A stretch of 64,000 nucleotides of DNA, from NCBI RefSeq assembly GCF_964204645.1, contig NC_134025.1, positions 25,946,001 to 26,010,000 on the forward strand, written 5' to 3'. This DNA comes from Tubulanus polymorphus (lineage: Eukaryota; Nemertea; Palaeonemertea; Tubulaniformes; Tubulanidae). The notes under the pieces were generated by a model. That model did not search any database. It was not told where the DNA came from and was given only the letters and a program-made list of their open reading frames with translations. Both the position numbers and the translations under genes were made by a program. Shown here one piece after another: positions 38,437-49,460 of the stretch; within the stretch, counting starts at the first letter, position 1, and the number at the start of each line of letters is the position of its first letter.

Positions 38437-39327
38437 CTATATAGATCGTTTATTCCTTTTAATCTGAAAGATCAAATCAATAAAACGTTTGAATTGAACT
38501 TCGATTTGACATTTTCATGATTTTGTAGAAACAGATTATAAATCAAAGAAAATGTCCCTAAATTCCGAAAGTTTTTACTAATGGACATGTTTCAAATTAA
38601 ATTCTTCTTACGTTTTGTATCATAGCCAGGGCCTCCATGTGAAAATCTATTTTCATACAGGTTTGCATTTTTATTTATTTATCAAGTCAGTTTCTAATGA
38701 CAGCCAAGTGAAAGACCGTAAAGTGCTGCCATCTATGACTAATCGTATTTGTTTACTTCCTGGTTCTAAATTCTTTCGAGGAGTGGAGAGTGAAGTCAAT
38801 CTAAAGAATCAGCAGAACATGGCGTCACAGGCCCCGGGGTCTGTGATGCCATATCTGACATGGCGTCACAAGCCCCGAGTAAAATGCAGACTATATGTAC
38901 TTTACGCGGAACGAAGATGTATGTTCGCGTCGAACGGACCACGTTTTTAAGTCCGATACGGCGTGTAAAACCTGAATGATATAATTTCAAGTACCGGTAT
39001 GTTAATGTGAAATGAATTTCTATTTAATTCTAATTCTTTTAATTTATTGTCTAAATTTATACACAATACCGGCACAGTACCCACAAATTTACAGAATGAT
39101 ACGTTATTTTGAAGTATTCATCTCCGAGGGCAGTGCAACCAGTTTGAAAGAAAATTATATCCCGTTTTTACTTCATAACTATATTCATTTATGCATGTAT
39201 ATATATCGAAATATTTGTACGTATGTCAAATTCTTCGAATACATTTTTTACAGGTTTCCGTTACGATCAGGAGATCATCAGCTATAATTTACAAAAGCGA
39301 ATGGCAAGGCAGCCTGATTTTAAGAGC
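38437..39327. other. 5' flank of the F-box/WD40 gene
   Basis: Contains the promoter region of the minus-strand F-box/WD40 gene and the palindromic repeat cluster at 38819-38876. No coding exon is supported. A plus-strand frame at 39012-39287 is hydrophobic but matches no GPCR segment I recognise. Confidence 0.5.
38819..38876. repeat. 34-bp palindrome plus third copy of a 17-bp motif
   Basis: 38819-38835 reads ATGGCGTCACAGGCCCC. 38836-38852 is its reverse complement except for two positions, both G-T compatible in a hairpin. A third, forward copy (ATGGCGTCACAAGCCCC) follows at 38860-38876. The cluster lies about 380-440 bases upstream of the F-box/WD40 start codon. A matching cluster is at 51634-51687. 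Confidence 0.85.
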
Positions 39328-39435
39328 TTTTTTGTAAATGTATTTGCTTTTTTCTAAGACTAACTGATTGACAAACCATATAGAATGATTAATCTTTGAA
39401 CATTTAAGAATTTTACAGTTAGTTCTCATTTGCGT
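39328..39435 (+). repeat. Dispersed ~100-bp repeat, copy 1
   Basis: Shares long identical stretches with 50694-50793 in the same orientation, for example TATTTGCTTTTTTCTAAGAC followed by GATTGACAAACC and GATTAATCTTTGA. It directly precedes the GPCR remnant. Confidence 0.85.
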
Positions 39436-40100
39436 TAAAGATGGCCCTATATTCACGATGAATTCACTGATCAGTTGTCAAATATACGAATATGTAATGG
39501 GGCTTGCAGTCTGTAGTAGTTCGTGGTTAATAGTAGCGATATCTCTAGAACGCGCGGCAGTTGTGCTCTTACCGTTCACATCTCGTTTGCTTTGTACACC
39601 GAAATTAGCTAGATGTATTGTTTCGATAATCACTGCAGTGAATGTGCTGGTTTTATATCTCACACCCGGTTTGTCGATACATTTTCCCGACAAATATTTT
39701 GGATGTTACCACGAACTATTTCACCAAATAACATATTTTGCCATAACTGCCGTCCGCTTTAACTATACCGTTTTCTTTGATCATTGCGTCAAATTCTGTT
39801 ATAATAGTTCAGTTATTTAGAGTTTCAAAAATGGTTTGTCTGATCAGAAAACTACAAGATCAAAACGTACAACAATAATGCCAGTTTCACTCGCATTTGC
39901 AATATTCATACTTCCAACCACTATTACTACATATTTGCCAATATCATTGGAGCAGAGAAGTTTTATATATGATATTTTCATTCAATTTCAAATGCTTAAC
40001 TATGTCATGAATTTTTACAAATATATATCTTTTGTTGGGACGAGAAATTCGTGAATATTTCTGTATGAAAAGCATCGATTCAACTTTATCCGACGACATA
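39436..40100 (+). pseudogene. Rhodopsin-type GPCR remnant with several frameshifts
   Basis: Class A GPCR segments appear in order but in different frames. TM3 with its conserved Cys and an ER motif (SWLIVAISLERAAVVLLPF) starts near 39460. TM4 follows (CIVSIITAVNVLVLYL). TM5 (PFSLIIASNSVIIVQLF) begins near 39755 in another frame. TM6 (FAIFILPTTITTYLP) lies after 39880 in a third. A TM7/helix-8 end (GREIREYF) near 40040 needs one more shift. TM1 and TM2 were not found. The shifts are not in long homopolymers, so decay is more likely than sequencing error. The short SLERAA and helix-8 segments suggest a peptide-receptor-like family, but I cannot assign one. Confidence 0.75.
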
Positions 40101-40362
40101 TAAACTCAAGAAAATGGTTGATGAAGAATGTCAATGGATCTTTATACACCTGTTTTTAGAAGACGCGTTAAGAATGATGTTACACGAAATATTTTAGTTG
40201 TAGCTTTTTGTCCGTTGATGTCTTTAACTTCATGTAATGTGGTTAAGTTTAGGGAAACGACACTTCAATGGAAAATAATTAGAATTGTTGAGGGAATCAT
40301 GTGCAACAATAGATAATGATCTCTGATGTATATTAACATCTACATCCACTTCCAGTCAGGCC

Positions 40363-40410
40363 GGCAGGGTTCCGGCTGAGAGGGTTGGCAGGGTTCAGGC
40401 CGAGAGGGTT
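40363..40410. repeat. 24-bp tandem duplication
   Basis: Two adjacent 24-base units, GGCAGGGTTCCGGCTGAGAG and GGCAGGGTTCAGGCCGAGAG, each followed by GGTT. Confidence 0.9.
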
Positions 40411-43235
40411 GACAGGCTGTAGATTGATCTTGTATTAATCTCATCAATGTTAATCTCTTTTGAGGAGATTCAATTATAAAAGATTCTATCTAATACGTGG
40501 TCAGTGGGGAATGGACTCTTGCCCAAATTACTGGCCAAGTCAATTGGTCGATATGAAACAACTACAAGCACTTGAACAGGATTTTATTATCAAAAACATC
40601 AGATTTAAACCAATATCATGAGCAAAACTCGCTTTGAAGAAAACAAACAAACAGAGTCGGACACTCGATAAATCACTGTAATAAAATCAAGACACTAATC
40701 AAATTAATCAACAACAAATGATAAGATTAGATATACATGTATATTCAACTAACATAGTATTAGATCATTTAAATAATTATATTGATAATAAAATCCAAAA
40801 GACATTTGACACTCTTTATAAAAACATCAGACTTAAACAAATACTACTAAACACTGACTAAACTTTCATAACTTTAATTTATTTTCAATTTTACTTTAAG
40901 TGTTACATCATACAAAAAAGTATTGATACTAGACTCCACCCTAACATCCGACCCTCTTAGTGAAAACTACAGACTAAAAATATTTTTTCGATACAGATTT
41001 TTTTTTCTATAGAAAGATATTTTTTCACCATACAAATATATTTTTTTCAATTAACTTTAAGCGTACACCACACAAAAAAGTATTGATACTAGACTCCACC
41101 CAAACATCCGACCCTCTTAGTGAAAACTACAATTACAACTTTAAAAATGTTATATTAAACAAAGATATTTTCAACTTACTTTAATAACTTTAATTAAATG
41201 TTTCATTATACAAATTGTATCATTTGATACTATGATTCACAAATACTACTTAGAATATAGCGTAGTACGCTACAATACGAACAATGTCTCCGATTCAGGA
41301 AATACCACAAATCTGATGCGAGAAATTCAAGATCAAGAAATGACCCTCTTGATCTTTATTAACAATGACAGACTATCTTAATCAAATCATCAATCGAGCA
41401 TTCTATGATATCAATCATTCATTTTTGAAGTTGATGGATTTTTTTTAATTGTGTGTTTGATTTTATTTGGTTTAGTGTTTGTTAATCATTAATTGAGTCC
41501 ATAGAATGCTTCTAAGCGATTGACACAATGAGATCCAAGTCACTGCTTACCGTACGTACAGTCCTCAGTTGCCAGAGACTGCTCTTCCATTTCCAACAGA
41601 AAGCGGTATTTCATATATCGGAAAAACACTTTTAACTTACAATCAATTCAATAATTCTAATAAGATAATAATTCAATATAAGATAATCATACAGTGGAAT
41701 TTATTTTTCAGCATAATGTTTCAGGTAACAACAATTTTAATCGGCAAATTAGAAAGTATTGCAGCTACAAACACTAATTCCTTATTAACACGACTCATAA
41801 AATACCAAAAACACCGAAATACCCAACTTTGAAAACAGTATAAGAGGAAACTTGATTGTATTGAAGTCATTATTATCAAGTAAAACTTGATGAAACTTAA
41901 TTATATTCCATGAAGTATCCAGCATTCTATCATATCTTAAGTAGTTGTTTTTTGTTTAAGTATTTTTGTGTTTTCAGTGGTTTGTATTTCATTGTGTATT
42001 TAAGTTTTAAGTGTTTAATTGTTTATGTGTAGTTGAGCTCATAGAATGCTGAAATAACATCACGGTCAAGGTCCTCGACCGACTGGAGGCTCGTACACTG
42101 CAGACGACATCCTCAGTCAATAATAAACTGCTCCTCTCTATTTCCGGCAGGGTATTTACCGCATCGGTATTCTATGAATCGTCAAATATTACATTATCTA
42201 TTGAAAAAAGTTTAATTAAACCAAGGGCGCGAAAAACTAGATACAAGTCGTCCATTTAAAAAACACTGACTCCAACAACGAAGAGTGTATGGTATAACAC
42301 TAAGTTGAAGACAACCGCAAAGACAACCACTCAGTTTCCTGAATTCTGCGTGCCATCCTACTAAAATCCTCCGCACTAAAACCAGAGACAACCCTCAACG
42401 TTAAGTTCACTCTGGAAAGCGCAAGGTAAACAATCTATAACTAATTTAATTCATTTTTTTACATTATTATTATTACTACTTGAAAAACTAAGTTTTATAT
42501 ATTTTTTTTCCATTTTTTTCTACATTGATATTATTACTACTTAAGAAACTAAGTTTTACATAATTTTTCTTTTAATTAAAAATTATTACAAATTTTTTTT
42601 TGTTTGTTAATTTTCCATCATCCACAAAACAATGAATATTTCACACATTAAGTGAATGGGAGAGGGGGTTTAAAGGAAACTTGATCTTTAATCGTTTATT
42701 ACGCTCATCCTATCGTGCTACCAACACCGGGCTTGTTAGTTTAAAAAAATAAAAGGGTTTTTGTTAATACGCTTTGCGCTTTGTGCCTAGGATGCTTAAA
42801 ATAAACACTTAAAAGATCAAGCAAAATATTGATGAAAATGGATTGAATAGTTTAAGGGGAGACGTTTTATGAATGAAAGGAAAACTTATTTTGATTTCAC
42901 TAGGAAAAGATACCAGATGATGCTAATAGGACTCATACATAACACACAAATTCACACACAGATTTACACACAGATTCACACATGACCAACAAATACACGT
43001 ATTACAATCACACCTACCTTACACCACCTCCATTTGCATCATACTGCATCTTTTTCATCGTGAATTTTGGGGCCCCTTTTTAGAAATGCGCACTACACTA
43101 AACAATTGTTCACTGATCACTGCTGCTCCTTGGAAATATAGTTCATAACCTCTGCTGCTCCTTAGATATATTGTTTGTAAACTAGGCTAATCCCGCGATA
43201 TATTGTTTGTAAACTTTGCTGCTCCTTCGATTGTT
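40411..43235. other. Gene-free AT-rich DNA with local duplications
   Basis: No supported exon. It contains direct repeats at 40882-41131 and a diverged duplication, near 41484-41640 and 42036-42180, sharing CATAGAATGCT and a CCTCAGT...ACTGCTC...TATTTCCGGCAG-like segment. At 43119-43235 short units with CTCTGCTGCTCCTT and ATATTGTTTGTAAACT are also repeated. Confidence 0.55.
40882..41131. repeat. Pair of ~90-bp direct repeats
   Basis: 40882-40972 and 41043-41131 share a nearly identical core, including AAGTATTGATACTAGACTCC and CCGACCCTCTTAGTGAAAAC. The spacer is about 70 bases of T-rich sequence. Confidence 0.9.
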
Positions 43236-44160
43236 GCTGGTTAGTAGACTCTCGGCTGGTAGTAGACTCTCGGCTGGTGGCAGACTCTCGGCTGGTAGTA
43301 GACTCTCGACTGGTGGTAGACTCTCGGCTGGTAGTAGACTCTCGGCTGGTAGTAGACTCTCGACTGGTAGTAGACTCCTGGCTGGTAGTAGACTCTGGAC
43401 TGGTGGTAGACTCTCGGCTGGTGGCAGACTCTCGACTGGTGGTAGACTCTCGGCTGGTAGTAGACTCTCGGCTGGTAGTAGACTCTCGGCTGGTGGTAGA
43501 CTCTCGGCTGGTGGTAGACTCTCGGCTGGTGGTAGACTCTCGACTGGTGGTAGACTCTCGGCTGGTAGTAGACTCTCGGCTGGTGGTAGACTCTCGGCTG
43601 GTGGTAGACTCTCGGCTGGTGGTAGACTCTGGACTGGTGGTAGACTCTGGGCTGGTGGTAGACTGTCGGCTGGTGGTAGACTGTCGGCTGGTAGTAGACT
43701 CTCGGCTGGTAGTAGACTCTCGGCTGGTAGTAGACTCTCGGCTGGTAGTAGACTCTCGACTGGTGGTGGTAGACTCTCGGCTGGTAGTAGACTCTCGGCT
43801 GGTAGTAGACTCTCGACTGGTGGTAGACTCTCGGCTGGTGGCAGACTCTCGGCTGGTAGTAGACTCTCGGCTGGTGGCAGACTCTCGGCTGGTAGTAGAC
43901 TCTCGACTGGTGGTAGACTCTCGGCTGGTAGTAGACTCTCGGCTGGTAGAAGACTCTCGACTGGTAGTAGACTCTCGGCTGGTTAGTAGACTCTCGACTG
44001 GTGGTAGACTCTCGGCTGGTGGTAGACTCTCGGCTGGTGGTAGACTCTGGGCTGGTGGTAGACTCTGGGCTGGTGGTAGACTGTCGGCTGGTAGTAGACT
44101 CTCGGCTGGTAGTAGACTCTCGGCTGGTAGTAGACTCTCGGCTGGTAGTAGACTCTCAAC
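43236..44160. repeat. 18-bp minisatellite, about 50 copies
   Basis: A tandem array with consensus CTCGGCTGGTAGTAGACT and a few variable positions (GG/GA, TAGT/TGGT/TGGC). Most units are exactly 18 bases. Exceptions are a unit with three extra bases near 43760 and one with a single extra T near 43983. Because 18 is a multiple of three and the unit lacks stops in most frames, long frames open on both strands. On minus these read as (STTSRE)n. No ATG starts them, and the single-base slip breaks every frame, so I treat the array as non-coding. Confidence 0.95.
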
Positions 44161-44940
44161 TGTCAAACTCTAAAAATGATGATGCAAAATGACTCAATAA
44201 AATTGTTTGTAAAAGTACCGTATAATTTGATGAGATATCACTGCTTGGATAAAACATTTAATCTAATAATGAAATCGAAATTTCTTACCATAGAATTAAC
44301 TAGAAACCGATAACCTTCTTTCCATCTAATTGTGGATACACTATTGTCTCTGCTGCTCATAAACTCAATTCTGCCATTACTGAACATCACTGCAACTCTG
44401 CTTATCATCTGGAACTCTGCTGACTATCTGGAACTCTGCTGGTTACATTTTGGGATCTTCTGTCGTCATCACAGCTGCGACATTCGTCATCAGTTATTGT
44501 CTGGTCATCTCATCTCATGGCTTCATTTTGAAACATTCAGCTGGAAAGAAATGATATTTTTGAGGCGTACAATCCGTTCGAACATCTTATTATTTTACAT
44601 GGAGAAGTTAAAATCCGTCCTTGTCGTTTACAATTGCAATAATTGTATTATTTGATCAGTCATTGTCAATGAGCCCCCGATTGATTAGTATTAGTAGTGT
44701 TAGTTAATCACTATTTAAGACAGTGATCATCAGACAGTAGATTTCTCTGATACAAGATCAGTTAACGTTGATTTGGTACAAAGTCCACAGTGTCTTTAAA
44801 AAGACATTGAGATCCTACTGAACCTCATTGTCCGAGGAGTTTTGGATTTTCTTTTGACATTTTTTGGGGCTGTCTATTTTTAGACGATTTTCTTTGATTA
44901 GGCGGGAAAAAGACTTATGGAGTTTGTTAAGTTGGGAGCT
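44161..44940. other. AT-rich DNA, no gene seen
   Basis: Contains a 107-codon plus-strand frame (44332-44655) built partly on repeated CTGGAACTCTGCTG-like words. No domain or splice partner is evident. Confidence 0.45.
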
Positions 44941-44952
44941 AATAGCGAGACT

Positions 44953-45357
44953 GGTAACGCCACCTATTGCTCAGGCACTGTCTCTGCGCTCTGATAGGAA
45001 TAGATAGTACTAAAAGGTGGATGTGTGATTTACGAGTTCTAGGTGACTGGTAACGCCACCTATTGCTCTTCACCACCCTACCTTTAGCACCGAGAGTTGG
45101 GAGCTATAGGAAGGCTGGTAGCGCCACCTATTATTGCTCAGGCACCATAGTCTCTGTGCACTTACCCGATGCTCTGATCAAAGTTTAATGTATTTTTAGT
45201 TTTAGGGGAGTTTTTGAGATCTAAGAGCTATAAGAAGGCTGGTAGCGCCACCTATTGCTCGGACACCATCATCTCCGCACACTTACCCGAAGCTCTGATT
45301 GTAAGTTTTAAGTGATTTTGGGAGAGTTTGAGAGGATGGTAGCGCCACCTATTGCTC
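44953..45357 (+). repeat. Five spaced copies of a conserved 20-bp core
   Basis: The core GGTARCGCCACCTATTGCTC occurs at 44953, 45049, 45117 (with a 3-base insertion), 45241 and 45338. The flanks are related but looser (GGGAGCTATAGGAAGGCT before; CACTTACCCGATGCTCTGAT after copies 3 and 4). Spacing is about 70-125 bases, so this is a degenerate tandem repeat with one strongly kept segment. Confidence 0.85.
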
Positions 45358-45925
45358 AGGAATGGTCTACTCTTAGTCTCTGATAAGGCTGAATGCGTGG
45401 CTACCACAAGTGGCCAAGTGTCAAGTTATTAAGTCATGCACAACTATTGTGATTAGTGATTACAGTCTCACGGATGAAACCAACTTCTTATTAATGCATT
45501 TCAAGAGGCACAAAATGTGACAGAACACTTTTACTAGAAATCCAGAACTTTTAAACCACTGGACTAAATATCAGTAAATCTTGAGAAAATATCAACTTGT
45601 CATCAAAAAGTGAAGCTTAGACTGAAAGAGATCTTGAAATGACTCTTTTTGAAATTGAGATTCTACAAACAAAGATTGAGCCTTCAGTAAGAAGACATTT
45701 CAAGTATTGTCAAAACTCTTGATATTGAGGTTCTAGTAACAAAGATTCACTGACTACACTTGGTATATCAATATCTGCTAATTGATGATGTATCAAAATA
45801 CTGATAGAAGTGACACAGTAATTAGCAACAAACATTTAGAATTTCATATCAAAAGTCTCTCTGAAAGTTCATTTTCATGGATGATATTATCAGAGGACTG
45901 GCTCTGAAATTCTCGATATGCTACG

Positions 45926-46025
45926 GTGTTTTTCAGTCAATAAGAAAAACACAATAATTCTTATGATTTTTTTCCGTCGAATAGAAAAACATAATTGAAG
46001 TTTTCCCGTCAAAATGAAAAACTCA
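45926..46025. repeat. Three consecutive related hairpins
   Basis: The first hairpin has perfect 9-base arms, GTGTTTTTC (45926-45934) and GAAAAACAC (45944-45952), around loop AGTCAATAA. Two diverged copies follow about 40 bases apart, with loops CGTCGAATA and CGTCAAAAT and arms of the same TTTTTC/GAAAAA type. Confidence 0.75.
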
Positions 46026-46151
46026 TTTTAAAGTGATACAGTAATTTTTTATCTCAAGTTTCAGATGAAATAGCGACAACCATTATTCATGCAAGTTTCA
46101 TCTCTCAAATATCATTAGTCTGGTTTTCTGAATTCAAACTTAAGGAGTAGC

Positions 46152-46152
<1 letters not shown>

Positions 46153-46215
<63 letters not shown>
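46153..46215. repeat. (CAG)21 microsatellite
   Basis: Twenty-one uninterrupted CAG units. On minus this opens a poly-alanine frame (46115-46381), but there is no sign of a gene around it. Confidence 0.95.
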
Positions 46216-46218
<3 letters not shown>

Positions 46219-46370
46219 CACCAAACAAACATAGAAACCACCAAACAATATCGAGAAACTCTTTAGCATCTGAACTGATGACATTCAGATACATGTGAAT
46301 TGAATACATGTGATTAAAACAAATATAATGATTATGCAAATGAGAGTGGAGAGAGTGCCACAAATGAATC

Positions 46371-46542
46371 GGGACTTTCATCTAATACGAGCACGCTGAA
46401 ACATGTGTTAAATTGAATGAGGCAAACCATTATGTATAAGACATGAATGAGTCCGCGGTGGTCCTTTTTGACCGGTTAAACTGACTTAACAAGTAAAGAA
46501 TGGTGAAATATTGAATTGTAAATTTGTACTCGGAGAAGTCCC
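46371..46542. mobile_element. MITE-like element, copy 1
   Basis: About 172 bases bounded by imperfect inverted ends: GGGACTT...TACGAG on the left and CTCGGAGAAGTCCC on the right. A related copy starts at 46700. No coding capacity. The assignment rests on the inverted ends only; I saw no clear target-site duplication. Confidence 0.45.
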
Positions 46543-46699
46543 AAAACGACACCTCACCACTCATGTATTTCATTTCTAAACCGGTGTCAATATCGAACTC
46601 AACAGAACTTCACATAGAATTATATTGAATCATTAAGATGAAATTTGAAATATACCTCAAAATTACGATATTTTGAAAAATTGCCATTGAGTGTATAAA

Positions 46700-46901
46700 G
46701 GACTTCAGTCTAATACGAGTACAAACAAATTAATGGTAAAGATATATTCAAAATTTGAATGAAGGTAAATTGAATGAAATCGAACCATTTATGCAGAGCA
46801 TTACATAAAATAACTACTACATAAATAAGTTCACACTAGTGGCCTTGAATTAGACCAGATTGAAACTGATAAATCATTAGAATTGTACTCGGACAAGTCC
46901 C
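46700..46901. mobile_element. MITE-like element, copy 2
   Basis: About 202 bases beginning GGACTTCAGTCTAATACGAG and ending TGTACTCGGACAAGTCCC, so the ends are partly inverted (GACTT...CGAGTACAA). It is homologous to 46371-46542. The sequence downstream of both copies is also related (GACACCTCA/GGCACTTCA, GGTGTCAATATC/GACACTGGTATC), so the pair may reflect a tandem duplication of about 330-350 bases rather than two insertions. Confidence 0.45.
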
Positions 46902-49008
46902 GTATTTATTTCAAAAAAGGCACTTCATTTTTTCTAGTTCCTAATCATTTTTATTGACACTGGTATCACTGATCATTTATTATCAGCAAAAATATATTAA
47001 ACTAAATTTGAAGTGAAGTTTCAAAGCGTAAAAAAGCTTTTACTCACAATCATTTTATTTCAAGGGATTTCTATTTTTGATTGTTTGGTGCAAATTTAAT
47101 CAATTAGAATATTTTAAATAACCAGACATTTTTTCATTTTGACTGAAACCTGCTCCAAGAAGGTTGCGCAGATTTGTATTAAATTGATAATAACCGGATT
47201 CAATTTCTACTTAATGTCAATTATTCTATTAGATATTTATATCTATATAAATATCAATATTCAATATCAAAATTTTTTTTTACGACTGTAATTCAAATTG
47301 AATTGATTTAGGAAAATTCATTTCAAAACAATGAATTCGAACGTAAGAACTTCGCTTGATTTTCTGAGAAACAATTGTTTTGTATCGGAATAATATTTCA
47401 TGACCAAAGAAAGTGAGGAGGAAATTCAATTGATTCCTTTCAAAATTAAGATATAACTAACAAAGATGGAATGACGATTCTTTTACGATAAATTTTCACA
47501 ACATTCAGACAATTGACTTAGATTGTATTTACATTCAAAATTACATGAACAAAATGAGAAACTTCAATTGATTCAATTCAACTTTTTCACTTCACTTCTA
47601 AAAGCATTTGATCATCATCGATATTGAAATATTGATGTGTAAAAATATTGGATTTATTGTGAACCTTTTGCAAAATAGAGATTTCAGTAACTAAGATGGA
47701 ATGATGAGTCTTCTTTAGAAGATCAAGATTCCACTATAATTTCACTTAAAGATATATGACAAATTGACCATAATATGCCATAAAACTTACTGGAAATGCA
47801 GAACTTTCAAACAAGTAAAACTAAATATCAACTCCACATCAAAATATGAGGCTTCATTAAAAGAGGTCTTGATGATTCTTTTTTAAATTGAGAAATCAGT
47901 AAGAAATTATTTGAAATATTTCAAATACTTACATTTTTCAAATTAATTAAAAGAATTTAATATTAAGAAATTATTTCCAAATTAAGGAATTATGATAGGA
48001 ACTTAGATATAGTGATTAAAACAGAGCTCGCGTGGATGATCTTATTATACGTAAAGGCACAAGACAAGCGTGCTCACCACTGAACCAATAGAACTTAAGT
48101 CTAATTAGTCAGTGATTAAACAGCGCTTGATTTCGTTATACAAAATACTATGAGAAACTAGTAACTGTTTTAAACAGTTTCTAGTTTCTATAATACACCT
48201 TTAACAGAGCTCACAGAGACAATTTGAACTTTGTTAGTAGGATTTAGGGGGGCTAGCGATCAAACTAATGGTTATAAACCTTCATATAATCTTTTCAGTC
48301 AAACAAACTGTAACAACTAATATTCTATAGTATATTCTATCCTATATTGAGTCACATTATTTCTCTATCACAGAGCTTTATGAAGATAAACGTCAAAACT
48401 TTTGGGGCTAGTGAGACTACTATTAGTTAGTACACGTAGCCAAGTGAACTAGCGTCCACTCGACTAGTGACTAAACAGCTTATAAAATACTATAGTGAGA
48501 CAACAACTTATTTTCAGACGCTGCAAGCGTGCTCAGCGTTAGACCTAGAGAACAAGTCAACTAGGCTAAGATATACACCTTTTAAAAGTTACACATTTTA
48601 TAGATACTGAATTCATAACAACTTAAAATGATTGAAGGCAAGCTCATTAAACCACTCAACATTTACAAGATTATTACTGATTAAAAACTATATTAAATTA
48701 CTGCTTGGCAGATGTAATTAGAATTTATCTTTACACATGAGTAAAGCTAAAATATGCTATATTAATTCCAACACAGAGCTAACAGAGACAAGATCTTTGA
48801 ACGTATTTTGTTAGCAAGATTTCGGCCCAATAGAAGTTTTGTTATGAGGCGGATAAAGAGAAAAGTCATTTTACGATCTTTTCCTTTAAGTTTTTTTGAA
48901 GTAGTGATTGTGAACTCGTGCGGTGCAGACACAGAACATCGTTTAACGATTTTGTGTCATTTGGATGATTATTTTCTTTTCACTTTCAGTTAGATATTAA
49001 GCGTTAGA
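46902..49008. other. AT-rich duplicated DNA, no gene
   Basis: No supported exon. 47765-47930 is a diverged copy of 45520-45720 (shared words include CAGAACTTT, ACTAAATATCA, TTGAGAAATCAGTAAGAA-like text). 48010-48190 and 48410-48560 also resemble each other (AAGCGTGCTCA, GTGAYTAAACAGC, AAAATACTAT). A near-perfect palindrome sits at 48154-48188. Confidence 0.5.
48154..48188. repeat. 35-bp palindrome
   Basis: Arms of 17 bases, GAAACTAGTAACTGTTT and AAACAGTTTCTAGTTTC, are reverse complements with one mismatch. The spacer is one to two bases. Confidence 0.85.
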
Positions 49009-49267
49009 AATCTAAGTTTTTTGAGATGAGCTTTTAAAAAAGCTTTTCGACACCTCATTCTTAGTGTATTTTCACACGTTCTATTTTTGGGTTTTGAAAA
49101 CCCTCAACACTCCACTCAACTCTCTCTCACCCCTCACCCAAGAATAAAGAATCTAAGTTTTTTTAGATGAGCTTTTAAAAAAGCTTTTCGACACCTCATT
49201 TATGTGTATTTTTACACAATCTATTTTTGGGTTTTGTAAACCCTGTAGCGCTCCACTCTCTCTCCCA
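49009..49267. repeat. Tandem pair of ~120-bp units, each with two hairpins
   Basis: Units 49009-49130 and 49150-49267 (period about 141) share AATCTAAGTTTTTT, GATGAGCTTTTAAAAAAGCT, TTCGACACCTCATT and CTATTTTTGGGTTTTG. Each unit holds an AGCTTTT..AAAAGCT hairpin and a GGGTTT...AAACCC hairpin (49089-49103; 49229-49243). CT-rich tails follow both. Confidence 0.85.
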
Positions 49268-49317
49268 CAATAGAAAAATAAATCAAACTTAGCTTTTTTA
49301 TATTGCGACAATCATCA

Positions 49318-49460
49318 CTGGGAGGTAGGCCTAGTGCTCTCAGTAGTTCTAGTAGTAGTTCATTTTCTAGGAGTTCATCTTCTAGTTATATTAGTTCATT
49401 GGACCCTAGTAGTGCCGTAGTTTCTAGTAGTAGTTCATCTTCTACTAGTTCTAATGATTA
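49318..49460 (+). repeat. Serine-codon-like AGT/TCT low-complexity tract
   Basis: Degenerate repeats of TCTAGTAGTAGTTCATCT. One plus-strand frame reads as a Ser-rich stretch of about 45 codons ending at a TAG, with no start codon or splice context that would support a gene. Confidence 0.6.

Noticed and set aside
39012-39287. Hydrophobic plus-strand frame, considered as GPCR TM1-TM2
   Set aside because: Lacks the TM1 Asn and TM2 Asp patterns and does not connect in frame with the TM3 segment.
43236-44160. Array-like spacing reminiscent of CRISPR
   Set aside because: Units are contiguous 18-mers without spacers, in an animal genome.
43162-44166. 334-codon minus-strand frame of Ser-Thr-Ser-Arg-Glu repeats
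   Set aside because: It is the minisatellite read in frame. It lacks an ATG, changes register within the array, and equally long frames exist on the other strand.
44332-44655. 107-codon plus-strand frame with hydrophobic start
   Set aside because: Partly built from short repeated words and isolated in the repeat island; no homology recognised.
46115-46381. Minus-strand frame with a poly-alanine run
   Set aside because: The frame is created by the CAG microsatellite; no domain or splice partner.
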